Assembly: GCF_001625215.2 (NCBI RefSeq)
Contig: NC_030385.2
Coordinates: forward strand, 32,637,598-32,701,597
Source: Daucus carota subsp. sativus
Taxonomy: Eukaryota; Streptophyta; Magnoliopsida; Apiales; Apiaceae
Length of the DNA stretch: 64,000 bases
Reading direction: 5' to 3'
The stretch's first letter is position 1; each line of letters opens with the position of its first letter. Below, piece after piece: positions 46,959 to 58,377 of this stretch. A program made the translations under genes and the position numbers. The notes below the pieces were generated by a model. It had not been told where the DNA came from and made no database searches. It worked only from the letters and a program-made list of their open reading frames with translations.

Positions 46959-47641
46959 ATAGCAATCATGTCGTGTACCGAGATTTTGTACCACGCACTT
47001 TTTACTTTCATGTTTTAATTATTTAATATTAAATTGTATTCCAGTTCATATATACATATATAGGTATATATTAAATTATTTCTCACCTCTTTACAAATTG
47101 GTGTACCTAAATTGCACATACACGTTCCGAAACATATCAATATATTTTTCGTATCGTGTTTTTGTAGATTTTACATTTAACATAAAACATATTTTAGAGT
47201 TTCACCTTTTGATGTGTAATTATTTTGCTAATTATATATATAGAAATATTTATATTTATATACGATCATATAAATATATTTCTTTAATATAAAAGTTTCT
47301 TATTTATTTATAAATATGTAATATCATCTAATTTCTTATATTTTATATAAATGTTTATATCAACACAAAATTTATATTATAGGTATATATTTGTGCTTTT
47401 GAGCAGCAATATAAGTACATTTTGTAATGGCCTGGACTCTGGAGACATTTATACATGGTATAAAATTGATATTTTGGATGGCTATTTTAAAATTTAAACG
47501 GTGTGGCCTAGTTTTTGTCCACATGGGTCAAACTCTCCCTTGCACACTTGTAAAGAGCTCTCCTTTTCCACTTTTGACTCCCTTTATAGGTCCTTCTGAA
47601 TATAAAAGATCCCGACTGAGGCCATTTTGGTAAACATCACA

Positions 47642-47766
47642 AAAATATCAACCATCGTCGAATAAATATCTTTTTCTTTGGGTGTAGTAAAGTCAGATTT
47701 TTATGTAGCATTCTGTTCATTCCGAGACCCTAACGTCAAAATATCAAGCTACCTTTTAGATATTTT
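47642..47766 (+). promoter_or_regulatory. Evening element cluster
   Basis: A perfect evening element (AAAATATCT) lies on the minus strand at 47758-47766 as AGATATTTT. Near matches sit at 47642-47650 (AAAATATCA), 47664-47671 (AAATATCT) and 47737-47745 (AAAATATCA). All are within 260 bases upstream of the start codon. The element is bound by CCA1/LHY and RVE clock factors. Confidence 0.55.
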
Positions 47767-47790
47767 TTTAAACTCTTGTGTTTGTGTGGG

Positions 47791-47799
47791 TATATATAA
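47791..47799 (+). promoter_or_regulatory. TATA box of COR27/28-like gene
   Basis: TATATATAA lies about 100 bases upstream of the ATG and 25 bases downstream of the perfect evening element. Confidence 0.6.
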
Positions 47800-47895
47800 A
47801 GCTCGGCTCGTTCTTGCCTCTCCCCACAACCAATATTTTCTCTTCTTTTTCGAAAAAAATTGTCAGTTTATTAAACAGATCGTTCAAGGGTGGTG

Positions 47896-48954
47896 ATGGG
47901 TAACGGGGATTTATCGTCATCGGCGACATCGAAATTTCGAAGCAATGTTAAGAACGAGGGGAGTAGTAAAGTTTGGACGAATGAGAGACACGTGGATTAT
48001 TTGAACTCGATGGAAGCTTCGTTTGTTCGATCCATGCTTAATTCGCTTCCTAAGAATCGTGATGTACCGGATGGTTCGGATTCGACTCTTGATCATCGGA
48101 CTACACCTCGCGCCAGAAGATACTCTACCTCCGGTACTAATATAACCTCCTCTCGTATTCGTAAGATCTCGATAAATGATTTTTTTTCCTGTACAAATAT
48201 ATATATAATTTTTATTATTTCGACAAATTTTTTTATTTTTATAAATCATCTTAATTTCGAAAAATTAACTGTATCGTGTCGCACATGTATCTGAGTTGTA
48301 TGTCATAGAACTCGGGTTTGATCTGTTCACGTGTAGTTGAATCTAGATTGTTGTTAGTATATAACTTGAGTATGAAATGATTGAAAAAAAAAATTTGCAT
48401 ATTATTTTTCAAAATAATAATATAGATATTAAAATTTTATTCAGATTTTCTTTTTAAGAAAATAATAGGAAGAAGCACGTCTTTTTTCATCTCAAATTAC
48501 GTTTTGGATATATGGCGTAATAACACAACTTAGGTGAGGATTGAAATGCTTATTAAATTTACGGCAATGTCAGAAAATAAATAAATCATGTTTTAGATAA
48601 AAATCGTACCTAACAATGAGTACTGTTGCAGATATTTTGGAGTCAACAAGAGTTAAAAGTGACAAGAGAACACGAAGATTGCGCCCTTGCAATGCTCCAA
48701 CTCAAGATCAGGTTTGTTAATGCATCACCAAACTGTCATGCATGCACCTAAGCTCTTTCACTAAACTCCTTCCATTAAGACATCATTAATATAACCCACG
48801 TTGTGATTTGATAATTTAGGATGTTAAATGTTACCTAATCATGTGTATTTATGATGTGTGTGTATAGGTTGTTCCACAGTACGAAGGCAGACGAGAGAAT
48901 GATGCTCCTAATGAAGAGAAAGAGCACCAACTCAATGCAGCTCCAGCTACTTAA
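47896..48954 (+). CDS. Small COLD-REGULATED 27/28-like protein
   Basis: Three exons, 47896-48160, 48632-48711 and 48868-48954, with GT-AG introns and matching phases, give 143 residues. The recognisable signature is KVWTNERHVDYLNSMEASFV at about residues 25-44, which resembles the WT(D/N)E(K/R)H..YL.S(M/L)EASFV block of Arabidopsis COR27/COR28. A short DQVVPQYEGR near the C-terminus fits that family as I remember it. There is no enzyme domain, membrane segment or signal peptide, and the middle is basic and Ser-rich. COR27/28 are nuclear clock- and cold-regulated proteins tied to flowering and freezing tolerance. The evening elements and CRT/DRE motifs upstream support this. At 143 residues it is shorter than the Arabidopsis proteins, so a divergent member is possible. 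Confidence 0.65.
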
Positions 48955-49200
48955 TTACTTATTTATTTGTTAATCCACAATTTGGTTTTAGATGATAGTA
49001 GCAGATTGGTGATTATGATTATTAGCATCTTACTAATGAATTATGAATGGTTTATATTGAATCATGCATGTGCTTTCGGATCTACTATTTGTATCTTCGA
49101 AATGAAAAATCAAAGAATATTTCTCTTTTCATTTTAAGCTTTTCTTCTTTTCATCCATTGGTCCATTGGTTGCAGTTCACGTGTAGAGATATCATAAATA
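48955..49200. other. 3' region of COR27/28-like gene
   Basis: Presumed 3' untranslated sequence. No additional gene. Confidence 0.4.
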
Positions 49201-49452
49201 CTCTCTCCGTCTCTAAATACTTTTTGTACTTTTTACGTTTGCCAACACGTATTTTTGATTGTTAATATCTTTCATTTCGTAGTAGCATTAAATATAAAAC
49301 TTCACTGTATTAAAGTACTCGTGAGTACGAATCCAACAAGATCACTCATGACTATATTTAGTTTTATGGATTAGATGTAAATTAGTAATTTGTCTCATGT
49401 TATGAACAGTACCGACATCACAAACAAGAAAAGAAAAAGGAAACGGAGGGAG
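49201..49452. mobile_element. Stowaway-like MITE (252 bp, family shared with 17735-17993)
   Basis: CTCTCTCCGTCTCTAAATAC and the inverse GAAACGGAGGGAG are flanked by TA. Interior words such as GAATCCAACAAGATCACTCA are the same as in the 17735 copy. Confidence 0.85.
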
Positions 49453-49454
49453 TA

Positions 49455-51840
49455 ATGATATTCGAAATATATAAATTATGGTATGCCTGTCTGCCTGATA
49501 CAAAATATCTCGTGCCCATACTGCTCATTTTGTTGCAAGACGCAGCAGATTTTATCGTTAGAACAGTAACCTAAACATAATTAAACGTCAATCTCTCAAA
49601 AAAAAATCCATTCTCACCCAACCCCTCTATAATTATAACCAAGCAAGACTATATTTGTCGAACTTCTGTAAAAAAATCTGTTGAAGATTACACATCATTT
49701 ATTATCATATTAAACTAATATATTCTATTTACAACAATCTAAATATTAATAACATATTATTTTTAAACTATAATCAGCCAATATGATCAATACCATTGAA
49801 ACACAATGTCTTAGATGTTAAGCAAATTTTAAGTAATATCTTATGAGTCCAATTTAGCCAACGATTATAACCAACGCCATTGGAGATGCTCTAACCCTGT
49901 CTATTCGAATCTTGTTTTAATTTTTTACAAATAATATGTTACAATATTATTTTTTCAAAATAACATGACAGATATATAAATAATTTTAAGCAAGTGAATT
50001 ATGTTAATGAAAAATAAAACCAATAAAATATTGAAAATTCGAGAAAAAGAGGGGAGACTCCATAAAAACTTTAGAACAATCCTCCATCAAAATACAACTA
50101 TAAACATTAAAAATACTCCACATCTTTATTATTGTAAGATGAAGGTGACACATTAAAATATCATTAATAGCGCATATAGTTTGAGTCCTCAGGTGCAAAA
50201 GCGAAACTTTACACTTGTATCATTGTATTTATCAATTATATAAAATATCTTTGAAGATCCTAAAAGTAATCAGCGTATCCAGCGAAAGATACGATCATCA
50301 AATGGCCCCTAGTATTCATTTTTTTTTTTACATGTATTTTAATATATTAAAAATTATATTGAATATAATTATTTTTATAAAATTTATAGTCTAAATTTTT
50401 GTTCAATATAAGAATTGAAAGTTTTTATCAAATTTAGTTATTATTTTTACATCTTAGTGTATGTGTCAAAAAGTTAAATCCCCTTACTATGGAATATTGT
50501 TATATTATTATTTAAAAATTTAAGAATTTACTTCCTTCCTACTTGCTGACATAATTTATCTTTTGAAAAATTTATCCCTAGGAATTTACTCAATTGTATC
50601 AGAAAAGACTCTGACACGCTCGTTTACTCAGTTAATTTGTTATAAACCGATAATGTTTTTTTTTTCTCACAAAAAACCGATAATGTTTAATTAAGCAGTT
50701 AATGATAAAATACCAGGTCAATTATCCTCAGCTAATACCAAAAGTGACTCGAGAATCAAGTTGAAGATACGGTGATTAATTAAGTAATTAGTGGGCCAAT
50801 TAAGGTAAATATAAGTGCTGATATTTTGAGGAGATATTTTTCTCCTTGTCCTATCTCGTGAGTATGTATTCGAGAATAATACAGGTCGAGTGTCTATATC
50901 AGGTGAGTTCTTTAATTTGGAATATGTAGATGGATAAAGTGATGAAGACAATGACCAACTCTATATTATTATTGTTTATTTAATTATTTAACTTGGTGTT
51001 TCAGTGTTTGGTCATGTCATGTGGTTGGATATGGCTTTTATAAAAGTGCCATTGGTGGCACAAGCAGCACCGGCTCTACTGCAATCTTCAATGAACTTCT
51101 TGTTTGGTTCTAAATATGTAAAAACATCTTTTACTCGAAAAAGAGAAAATTTTCGGTTGGTCTGATGAACAATATAAAGCTTAAAACTATACATGACGGT
51201 AAACATAAAATCAAGCTAGTTTAGCATTTGATTTTTCTCCCTTCTCATTTTGGACATCTGGATTTAGTTATAAAAACAAATGATTACATTTTTTTGGTGT
51301 ATGACCATACCATTTAGCAAAAAAATTAAAAATAAATAAAAATACCAAACACCAAATTTTACTCAGTGCTCTCAACTATATACATTTGAGAACGAAATGG
51401 AGATACGACACACACTTGCATAAGGGTAAATACATTAGAAAGGGACAAATCTTAGCCTATAGCGCCGCCATAATTGGTGGCGAACTCGTCTCGAAAAAAT
51501 AAAAATAGTGGTCCGAAATGTAATAGTAGCCATGTACCGAGTAGTGGAGACTAGAGAAAATGAGCGGAAGGGAGGAAGTATAAATTTAGTTTATGAATGA
51601 AAATATAATGTCTAAATATTCATGAGAAAATATGAATTTTAAAACTATATTTTATATGCTCCTTAAAATAAGGATCAAGTAATGTAAAAAGAATAGAGAA
51701 ACAAAAGAAGTATTATTTAGATATTTAATATTATTATATATTTTAAGCAAGACCACAGTATATACAACGGATCGATATTTATTTAATTTCCACGCAAGGA
51801 CACCAACTTATAATCAACAATGGAGTAGTGTTTAAGCTAA
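49455..51840. other. AT-rich spacer without a supported gene
   Basis: No conserved frame in 2.4 kb. GCCATTGGAGATGCTCTAA at about 49879 is one end of the GAGATGCTC MITE family; its partner end is not clear. A short tandem (AAACCGATAATGTTT twice) lies near 50650-50690. Confidence 0.35.
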
Positions 51841-51843
51841 TGA

Positions 51844-52446
51844 CTACTCCAAATTGGTATGGCGAGATCGTATAACATCAGGACTCTGACCCAAACACTC
51901 TCCTAACTTAAAAACCACCATCTCAAACAACACAAACAAAGCTCCTTCATACAAACTCCCCATCGGAAGCACCTCCCTTTTCTTGCTATCAGCGCCGTCA
52001 TTCGCCATCGTCTGCGCCGCCACATGAACAACAACATCTCCGCACTCCACCGCCGCCCTCGCCTCCGGCTGAGCCGTCACATAAACAACCCTAGCGCCAC
52101 TATCTTTAGCAATCTTGCATAGAGCTTCGACGGTGGAGAAAAAACCCGGTCCGGCAGAAACGAGGAGGAGATCAGCGGAAGAAATAGGAGGGGTCGTCAT
52201 ATCGAAAATGCAGTGAGCGGAGAGACCGAGGTGAGCTAGCCTCATGCACAAGCCTTTCATCATCAGACCTTCTCGGCCGACTCCGTATACGAAGACCTTT
52301 GCGCCACGCTTAGCTGCGTTACTGAGCTCGTGAACCAGGGTGTCTAGTGGAGGTGGGGTTGAGGTGGGTTGGGTGAAGACTGAGCCGATCTGGCTGCAAA
52401 TCTGTAGGCCTAGTTGAGACATTGGTGCCTCCTTGGCTTCACTCAT
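51844..52446 (-). CDS. SIS-domain phosphosugar isomerase-like protein
   Basis: A single exon of 200 residues on the minus strand. The fold signature is that of 6-phospho-3-hexuloisomerase-type SIS proteins: VFVYGVGREGLMMKGLCMRL (about 50-69), DLLLVSAGPGF (about 92-102), a helix, and VVYVTAQPEA (about 119-128), followed by the PMGSLYEGALFVLFE segment near the end. The usual [ST]-G-[ST]-G phosphosugar loop is replaced by SAGPGFF, so catalytic activity on the standard substrate is doubtful. No transit peptide is evident. To my knowledge the Arabidopsis counterpart is At5g52190, next to the inhibitor-2 gene, exactly the neighbour found here. Substrate and role are unknown. Confidence 0.85.
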   Translation of the reverse strand: MSEAKEAPMSQLGLQICSQIGSVFTQPTSTPPPLDTLVHELSNAAKRGAKVFVYGVGREGLMMKGLCMRLAHLGLSAHCIFDMTTPPISSADLLLVSAGPGFFSTVEALCKIAKDSGARVVYVTAQPEARAAVECGDVVVHVAAQTMANDGADSKKREVLPMGSLYEGALFVLFEMVVFKLGECLGQSPDVIRSRHTNLE

Positions 52447-52754
52447 TTCTTATCTCTGTTCTTTCAGATACACACACATCAGGCGTCTGTTTATTTTGGA
52501 CAACGTTAACTAGGAAATATTAATGCAACTACATAAAACGATTTACTAGACCGATGAAAAAAGATTTTCTACGGAAATTAGATTTTTTAAGAAACGGGCA
52601 AATATCGCTGAGCAGAAGATAAGCATGTGGGCTCAGCTCACCCGGGGTGACATCAATCCTTATCCTATCTTTTGTATTTATTCTGAGTAAGAAACGTCCT
52701 CACTATCTTCATGTAGCATCTCATTTTCAAATCCTGTCACTCAATCTATTTATT

Positions 52755-52784
52755 TTTTTGAGGTGGTTTTTTTTTTTTTTTTTG
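52755..52784. repeat. Poly(T) run
   Basis: A T-rich run, interrupted by GG near its left end, with about 19 uninterrupted T. It lies between the SIS gene promoter and a MITE and could be the tail of a retroposed fragment on the minus strand, but no body is recognisable. Confidence 0.5.
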
Positions 52785-52927
52785 ATATGCCAATTCAACT
52801 TTTAGCTGAGAAGTCTTCCAACCGGCCTTCATGATTGAAGATACTCTAATAATAATATAGATTTAGTCATGATTCTCTAATAATAATATAAATTTAGTCT
52901 TATAGATTTCACAGATCTCTTTTCTAA

Positions 52928-53241
52928 GAGCATTTCCAGCCCCAAAAACCCTTAGTTAAAATTGTAAATATGGCATCAAGATTGAACTTAAAGAGATTAT
53001 CTAAAAAGTATACAACTCCAACCCTCCACCCCTCCACCCCTTAGCACAAAAATATAACCAACCATATTTGGTTGGCTATATTTGTCAAACCAAGTGAGCC
53101 TTAAGTATAATTTTACACAAGCAAAATTATAGATAATCCTTTTGGAGCATATACATGTCCCCTTGAGAAAAAAAAATTTACATAATCTATATAGTCAATC
53201 AATATAGCCAATCATTATACATATTGCCCTTGGAGATGCTT
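52928..53241. mobile_element. MITE of the GAGCATCTCCAA family (314 bp)
   Basis: GAGCATTTCCAGCCCC at the left is inverse to CCCTTGGAGATGCT at the right, flanked by TAA (52925-52927 and 53242-53244). The 3-bp duplication suggests PIF/Harbinger. It lies just past the 3' end of the inhibitor-2 gene. Confidence 0.7.
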
Positions 53242-53455
53242 TAAGTCCCAACTTAATAGAGCTACTGTAAAACCATATTTTGGCAAAACAATCGCACCAA
53301 AGAGATGGGAGGAAAATTACTTCAATGAACCTTGTAGCTCATCCATATGTACAAAAGGAAGGAAAAAAAAAATTCGATTGTATAACACTTAATCAGGACT
53401 GTTTTACGAGAATAGATGAGAGCAACATTCATGTCACCGAGGCATGAAGATCCCC

Positions 53456-56400
53456 CTATTTTCCATTTGTCATGTCTTCATCATCAGCAGTTGTCAATGA
53501 AGATGTAGTCTCGCCCTTGCCATTTTTTCCATGACCATTCTCGTCCTCGTCGGATTCCTCTTCATCTAAAGATCCTTTTCGCCTGAGTTCTCTCACTTTC
53601 CGAAACTCGTCATAATGAGCTCGCCTGTGCTCCCTAAAGCTATCTTTTTTCTCTGAATCAGTGTCTGGCAAAGTTAGGGAAACCAGATGTCAAGAGTACA
53701 ACCAATAATGCTCGATCAACAATATTTCAAACTTAAATAGCTTCCTTATATAATTTCATCAACTTAGTACCTTAATGAATTCAGCAGGACATGTGAAAAT
53801 ACTTTACTATTGCTAAAGGCATCACTCGAGTTACTATTCAAATTACAGAGAATTCATCTTATATATTTATACTAAAATATTGTTTTATTCTATAGGACTC
53901 TATAAACATACTAAAAGCTAAACATTCATATGACCTACTTGCATGATCAACAGGAGGAATTATTGAAGGACAGTCGGATATTTTTTCTGTTCAAAGGACT
54001 GGCCAATAGACAATTATAATATGAATTTGCAACACAAATTTTTAACCAGATGGTGCACCATGACATACATTGAATATTTATAGATGATAATACCTTCAAA
54101 ATCTTCATCCATGGTTTCTGCTTCATCTTCAGATGATGTCCACCCAGTGCGCCGGGAGCTATTTCCACTAGAAGTTGCGACATCATTCAAAGCAGATCGT
54201 ATTGCATCTGCATGCATCGCATCCCCAGAACCTTCCTCCAAACTACCAAAACTGCCTCGTCTAGGAGATAAAGATCCTGCTATAATCAGTAATTTTCAGC
54301 TCAATTAGTTTCAAAACGGGAACTTGTCAAAGGAAATAGCTTACGCAAACTCAATATAATATACCTAGTCGCAGACCAAGAGATATAACACACTTACAAT
54401 CCTCCAATAGTGCTTAATGGATGAATTGCTGTTTTAAACCTTTTATTAAAACCATTAAGAAATAGACAGATATAAATATTCTATTATACAGATATAGATA
54501 GATTCAGGGAAGCCGAATGTCAAAGGCTAAACCTCCATCCCCTTCTTGGTTCATAATAACAAGGAAACGATTTCAAATCATAAATCCAACTCTAATACTT
54601 TAAGAACATATGAATACCACTTATCTATACTATGAGGCAAGGATTCATTGAAAGTGTAGTCGCAAGGATCCTTCCCCTACCTTCCCACATCACCAAAGGT
54701 CACGGGGTTTTAATCCTCACTCTCCCACCTAGACCTGGCAATTTGACACGTAACACGCTAACACGAAACGAAACGACACGAAAAAAATGGATACAGGTTT
54801 TGATTTTCGATACACGAAACACGAAAGTACACGAACACGAAATTACACGATAGATTTCGTGTCGGATATGGGTTTTCATTTGGGGTACACGAAATACACG
54901 AAAGTACACGAAATATTTGTAGATTACATTTATTATATATATGTAATGATATATTAAATATATAATTGAGTATAAAGTATATATTTATACGTATGTGTGG
55001 ATATATATTGTGGATACATTAACAAATTTATAAAGAATTGTATACAAGTATAATATATATCATTCACATTTAATAAATTTATAAAGGAAAATATATATTA
55101 AATCCATTTTTTGATTAAAAAATATATTAATATTTTTATATATAATATACACGAAAAGTACACGAAATATACATGAAACGATTCGAAACGGATACGGGTT
55201 TCAAATTAGGTACACGAAATTAATAACGGGCGGATACGGGTTTCACCTTCGAGTACACGAAACACGAAAATACACGAAACGAAAGTATACGAAACGAAAC
55301 GATTGCCACCCCTACTCCCACCCCATCTACTTAAGAATTTACTAAATAGAGACTTTGTTTAACATGCCCAATTATATATGTAAATAACAAAGCAGGAATT
55401 CTGACCCTTTTATTCATATGATCTGCCTTCACATGATGTTCAAGGCTATTTTGGCTAGGTGACAACATACAAAATTGCACAATTGGGGTACATAGTATTG
55501 GTACCAGCTATGTTAACCTTCCATCAACTACTAATTAGTCTATTGAAGTGGTCTGTTTACTTGCTGACTAGCAAGCCGTATGGGGGAGTCATATTACTGA
55601 AGTTCATACTTTTCTTTTCATCTTCATAGTTAAAGGTATTAGAAAAACCCTCACATCTTATCCCATACATGTCTTATAGTTATATGACATGCGACACATG
55701 CAAAAAGTGACCACTGACCCTTTCCGGGTCTTGATCCAGGTGACTCATTTCTCTTTCTTATAACACCACCTAATAGTCTACACTATAATGGGCAATAGAA
55801 TATCTCTCTCCTATTCAATATTTCAGATTTGCCTTCTTCAACAGGCACCCATGTTCTCATCATATGAGGAGGAAATTGTCTCCCATTAACTATTTGACTG
55901 GAAGGAGAGCAAATCTGGGATTTGAAGGAACACGCACCGAGTTCTTATAAGTGGAGTAGCTGAGAGAAAACACCTAAAAATGCATAGATAGGACAAAGGC
56001 TTATAGACATCAACATAAACCCGACCTCCCTGGACATCGTGTCAAGTGAAAATTTGTTACTCCCTCCATCCCATTCATTGCGGCCACAATTCTTATTCTG
56101 TCTGTCCCGAAACTCTTGTCCACATTCAGTTCACTTAATATGGTAAATTAAGTGATAAATATGTAGTTTATTAAAAAAAAAACAATACAATATTTTAGTA
56201 ATTATTACTTTATTTAGTATGATTAAATAAAAGGTGGAAATCTAATTGTGGACACAATGCGTGAGAAGGAAGGAGTATAAGTGTAAATGGACCTAGATAA
56301 GCATGAGCAGATGTGCACAAGAAATGTATCAGAAACATACCATCATCATCAACCATGGGGTGATATGGAGTCTTTGGTTCTGTAATTTTCTGCCTCACAG

Positions 56401-57735
56401 GTTTGTTTGCTTCAATCTCATCCAGATTTTCTTCATTCCATCTTACCCTGCCTCTACTGCACCAAAAATCATATAACATTAATATAACATTCAAAATGGT
56501 AAAGGAACATCTGACCTTGTGACGGCAGCCAGACATCAGAGATCGGAAGTTTTTTGTAATGCTAGTGTATACTTCTGAATATGCATCGACTTCAAGTTAA
56601 TTCGAAAATCCACGGATATGGTAATTTCATATGCATATAAAAAAAAAGGACTTTTCAAATCTTTTAACTATGTCAAACATTGATTTCAAGTTAATTCGAA
56701 AATCCACAGATAAAGTAATTTCATATGCGTATTAAAAAAATGAACTTTTCAAATCTTTTAACTATGTCAAATATTTTGCTTCCTTTTTGTTTGGATTCTC
56801 TTAGACATATAAAATAATGACTTCCTTCATCTATATCATGTTCATATTAGTCATATTTTTTAGTTGACTTCAGACATAGGATTCCTCTTCCTTTTGTCTC
56901 CAACGTTTCTGCTCATTGATGCTTTCAAAAACCTGATTTCCTACGACATGCATTGTAGCCAACATTTTATGATATAAGAAGGTCAAGCAGCAACTAATCA
57001 CAAACATATGTATATAGTAACATATAACATATCAAAACCAAGGTTATTACGGCGCCAAGTCGAGCATCAGCGCCCGGATACCTTGGAATCGACTAGTCGA
57101 CAAGTCGCCCGACTAGTCGTAAAAAGTCGACAAGTCCTTCTTATACATATTTTTACTAGATTTAATATATAAAATATAGTTGAACGCACATCTATTCATA
57201 GTTTGAATCAAAAGTAAAAGATAATAAGCAACAGTGAGATGTATACGACGTAGCAGATTGTTAGTTCACATATAAATTGAAGCTATAAAGTAGTGTGGTA
57301 GGAAAGAAATAATAATGTGAAGTTGAAATGATACAAAGATTAGGGATATACTTATATGTTGAAAATGATACAAAGATTACATAGCCTGAAGCCAAAAAGT
57401 AGTGACAGGAAGGAAATAATAATGTGAAGTTGAAATGATACAAAGATGAGGGAGACACTGATATGTTGAAAATAAAAAGTCGCCAAACTAAATAAGTCGT
57501 TGCTTGACTTTTTCTATAAAACGACTTGTCGACTAGTCGACGACTAGTTGTCGACTTGATAACAATGATCAAAACAATTCCTGAATTAATGCCCCAAACT
57601 TAAGGAAAAATGCACAACTTTTTACTCCTCAACAGAACATTATCACACTGTAAAAAACCATATGTGCGAAGTGATAAACACTACAAAAAAAAATGATACA
57701 ATCTATAAGTTCTTTTTTTGAGAGAATTACCTCAT
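53456..57735 (-). CDS. Protein phosphatase 1 inhibitor-2 family protein
   Basis: Four coding exons on the minus strand: 57735-57731 (only ATGAG), 56456-56341, 54276-54094 and 53664-53456. Phases agree and introns are GT-AG, giving 170 residues. Key segments are RVRW (residues 5-8, an RVxF-like PP1 docking motif), the plant block [17 protein letters not shown], an acidic [16 protein letters not shown] stretch, and [12 protein letters not shown] (about 114-125), the conserved inhibitor-2 helix. The C-terminus is acidic and Ser/Thr-rich. The protein is expected to be intrinsically disordered and to bind and inhibit type-one protein phosphatase in nucleus and cytosol. The start is set by ATG in a tiny coding segment, as only this joins in frame to SRGRVRW. 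A leader exon near 58804-58860 is likely. The introns contain hAT elements 5 and 6 and a MITE. To my knowledge the Arabidopsis counterpart is At5g52200. Confidence 0.92.
54730..55314. mobile_element. Non-autonomous hAT element 5 (585 bp, ACACGAAA arrays), intronic
   Basis: The ends TAGACCTGGCAATTTGAC and CGATTGCCACCCCTA (inward TAGGGGTGGCAATCG) are flanked by the exact 8-bp duplication CTCCCACC (54722-54729 and 55315-55322). Both subterminal regions are arrays of ACACGAAA and AAACGA words. It lies in the intron 54277-56340 of the inhibitor-2 gene. Confidence 0.88.
56060..56275. mobile_element. Stowaway-like MITE (216 bp), intronic
   Basis: CTCCCTCCATCCCATTCATT and the inverse GTGAGAAGGAAGGAG are flanked by TA. 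It sits in the same intron as hAT element 5, only 66 bases from the exon at 56341. Confidence 0.75.
57039..57567. mobile_element. Non-autonomous hAT element 6 (529 bp, GTCGACTAGTCG arrays), intronic
   Basis: The ends CAAGGTTATTAC and GATAACAATG are imperfect inverted repeats. The exact 8-bp duplication ATCAAAAC lies at 57031-57038 and 57568-57575. Near each end are palindromic GTCGACTAGTCG and CGACTAGTCGAC words. The core has an internal duplication (AATAATAATGTGAAGTTGAA twice, about 57309 and 57415). It lies in the first coding intron of the inhibitor-2 gene. Confidence 0.85.
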
Positions 57736-57762
57736 TCTTGTACTCCGTTGACCCTGTAAAGT
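57731..57762 (-). other. Second leader exon of inhibitor-2 gene with the start codon
   Basis: Bounded by the acceptor TTGCAG and the donor GTAATT. It holds 27 untranslated bases and ATGAG. The next coding base is at 56456, beyond a 1.27-kb intron. Confidence 0.7.
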
Positions 57763-58275
57763 CTGCAATTGCAGTGAAGTGATTAAGAATAATCTGTTTT
57801 CAGAAACAAAATTAATGGATGTGAGATTTTTATATGTACGAGTAAAATATCACATTTTAATTTTGTATGTATCATAGAAGCTAAATACTCACTTGAATAT
57901 GGGTAAAGAGAACTAAAAGAACTTCGCTCAAAAGATATGAGAGTGTTATATGTTGTTTGCAATGGAAAAAAAGTGTTTACTGTGTGTATATTAATTTAGT
58001 ACAGTAGAAGTAAAGTTTCCGAAGGACTATACCGTAACTACTGTCAACGTGAATAATACATCAGAGTAAATGACAGTAAACACTAAACACATACTAAGAT
58101 GCGTCAATTGCTTACGAATATATTGTACGGTTTAGGCTACATAGCAGGGCCACTATTTGAATCAACATTAAAAGCATATAACGACAATTTTAAAGACACA
58201 TTGAATGAAAGGGAACGGACAATTTTAAACAAAGGCGGGAAGGAGGCACGTAGCAGAAGATACAAAACACGGCAG

Positions 58276-58377
58276 ACAACAATAACTAACACTCAAAAAT
58301 AGAAAGGAATTCGATAAAACACAGGCATACAACAATAACTAACACTCAAAAATAGAAAGGAATTCGATAAAACACAG
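58276..58377. repeat. Perfect tandem duplication, period 53
   Basis: Two copies of a segment beginning ACAACAATAACTAACACTCA, identical over about 49 bases, start at 58276 and 58329. They lie in the leader intron region of the inhibitor-2 gene. Confidence 0.9.

Noticed and set aside
57261..57572. 103-codon minus-strand frame
   Set aside because: It lies wholly in the duplicated core of hAT element 6 and has no conserved motif.
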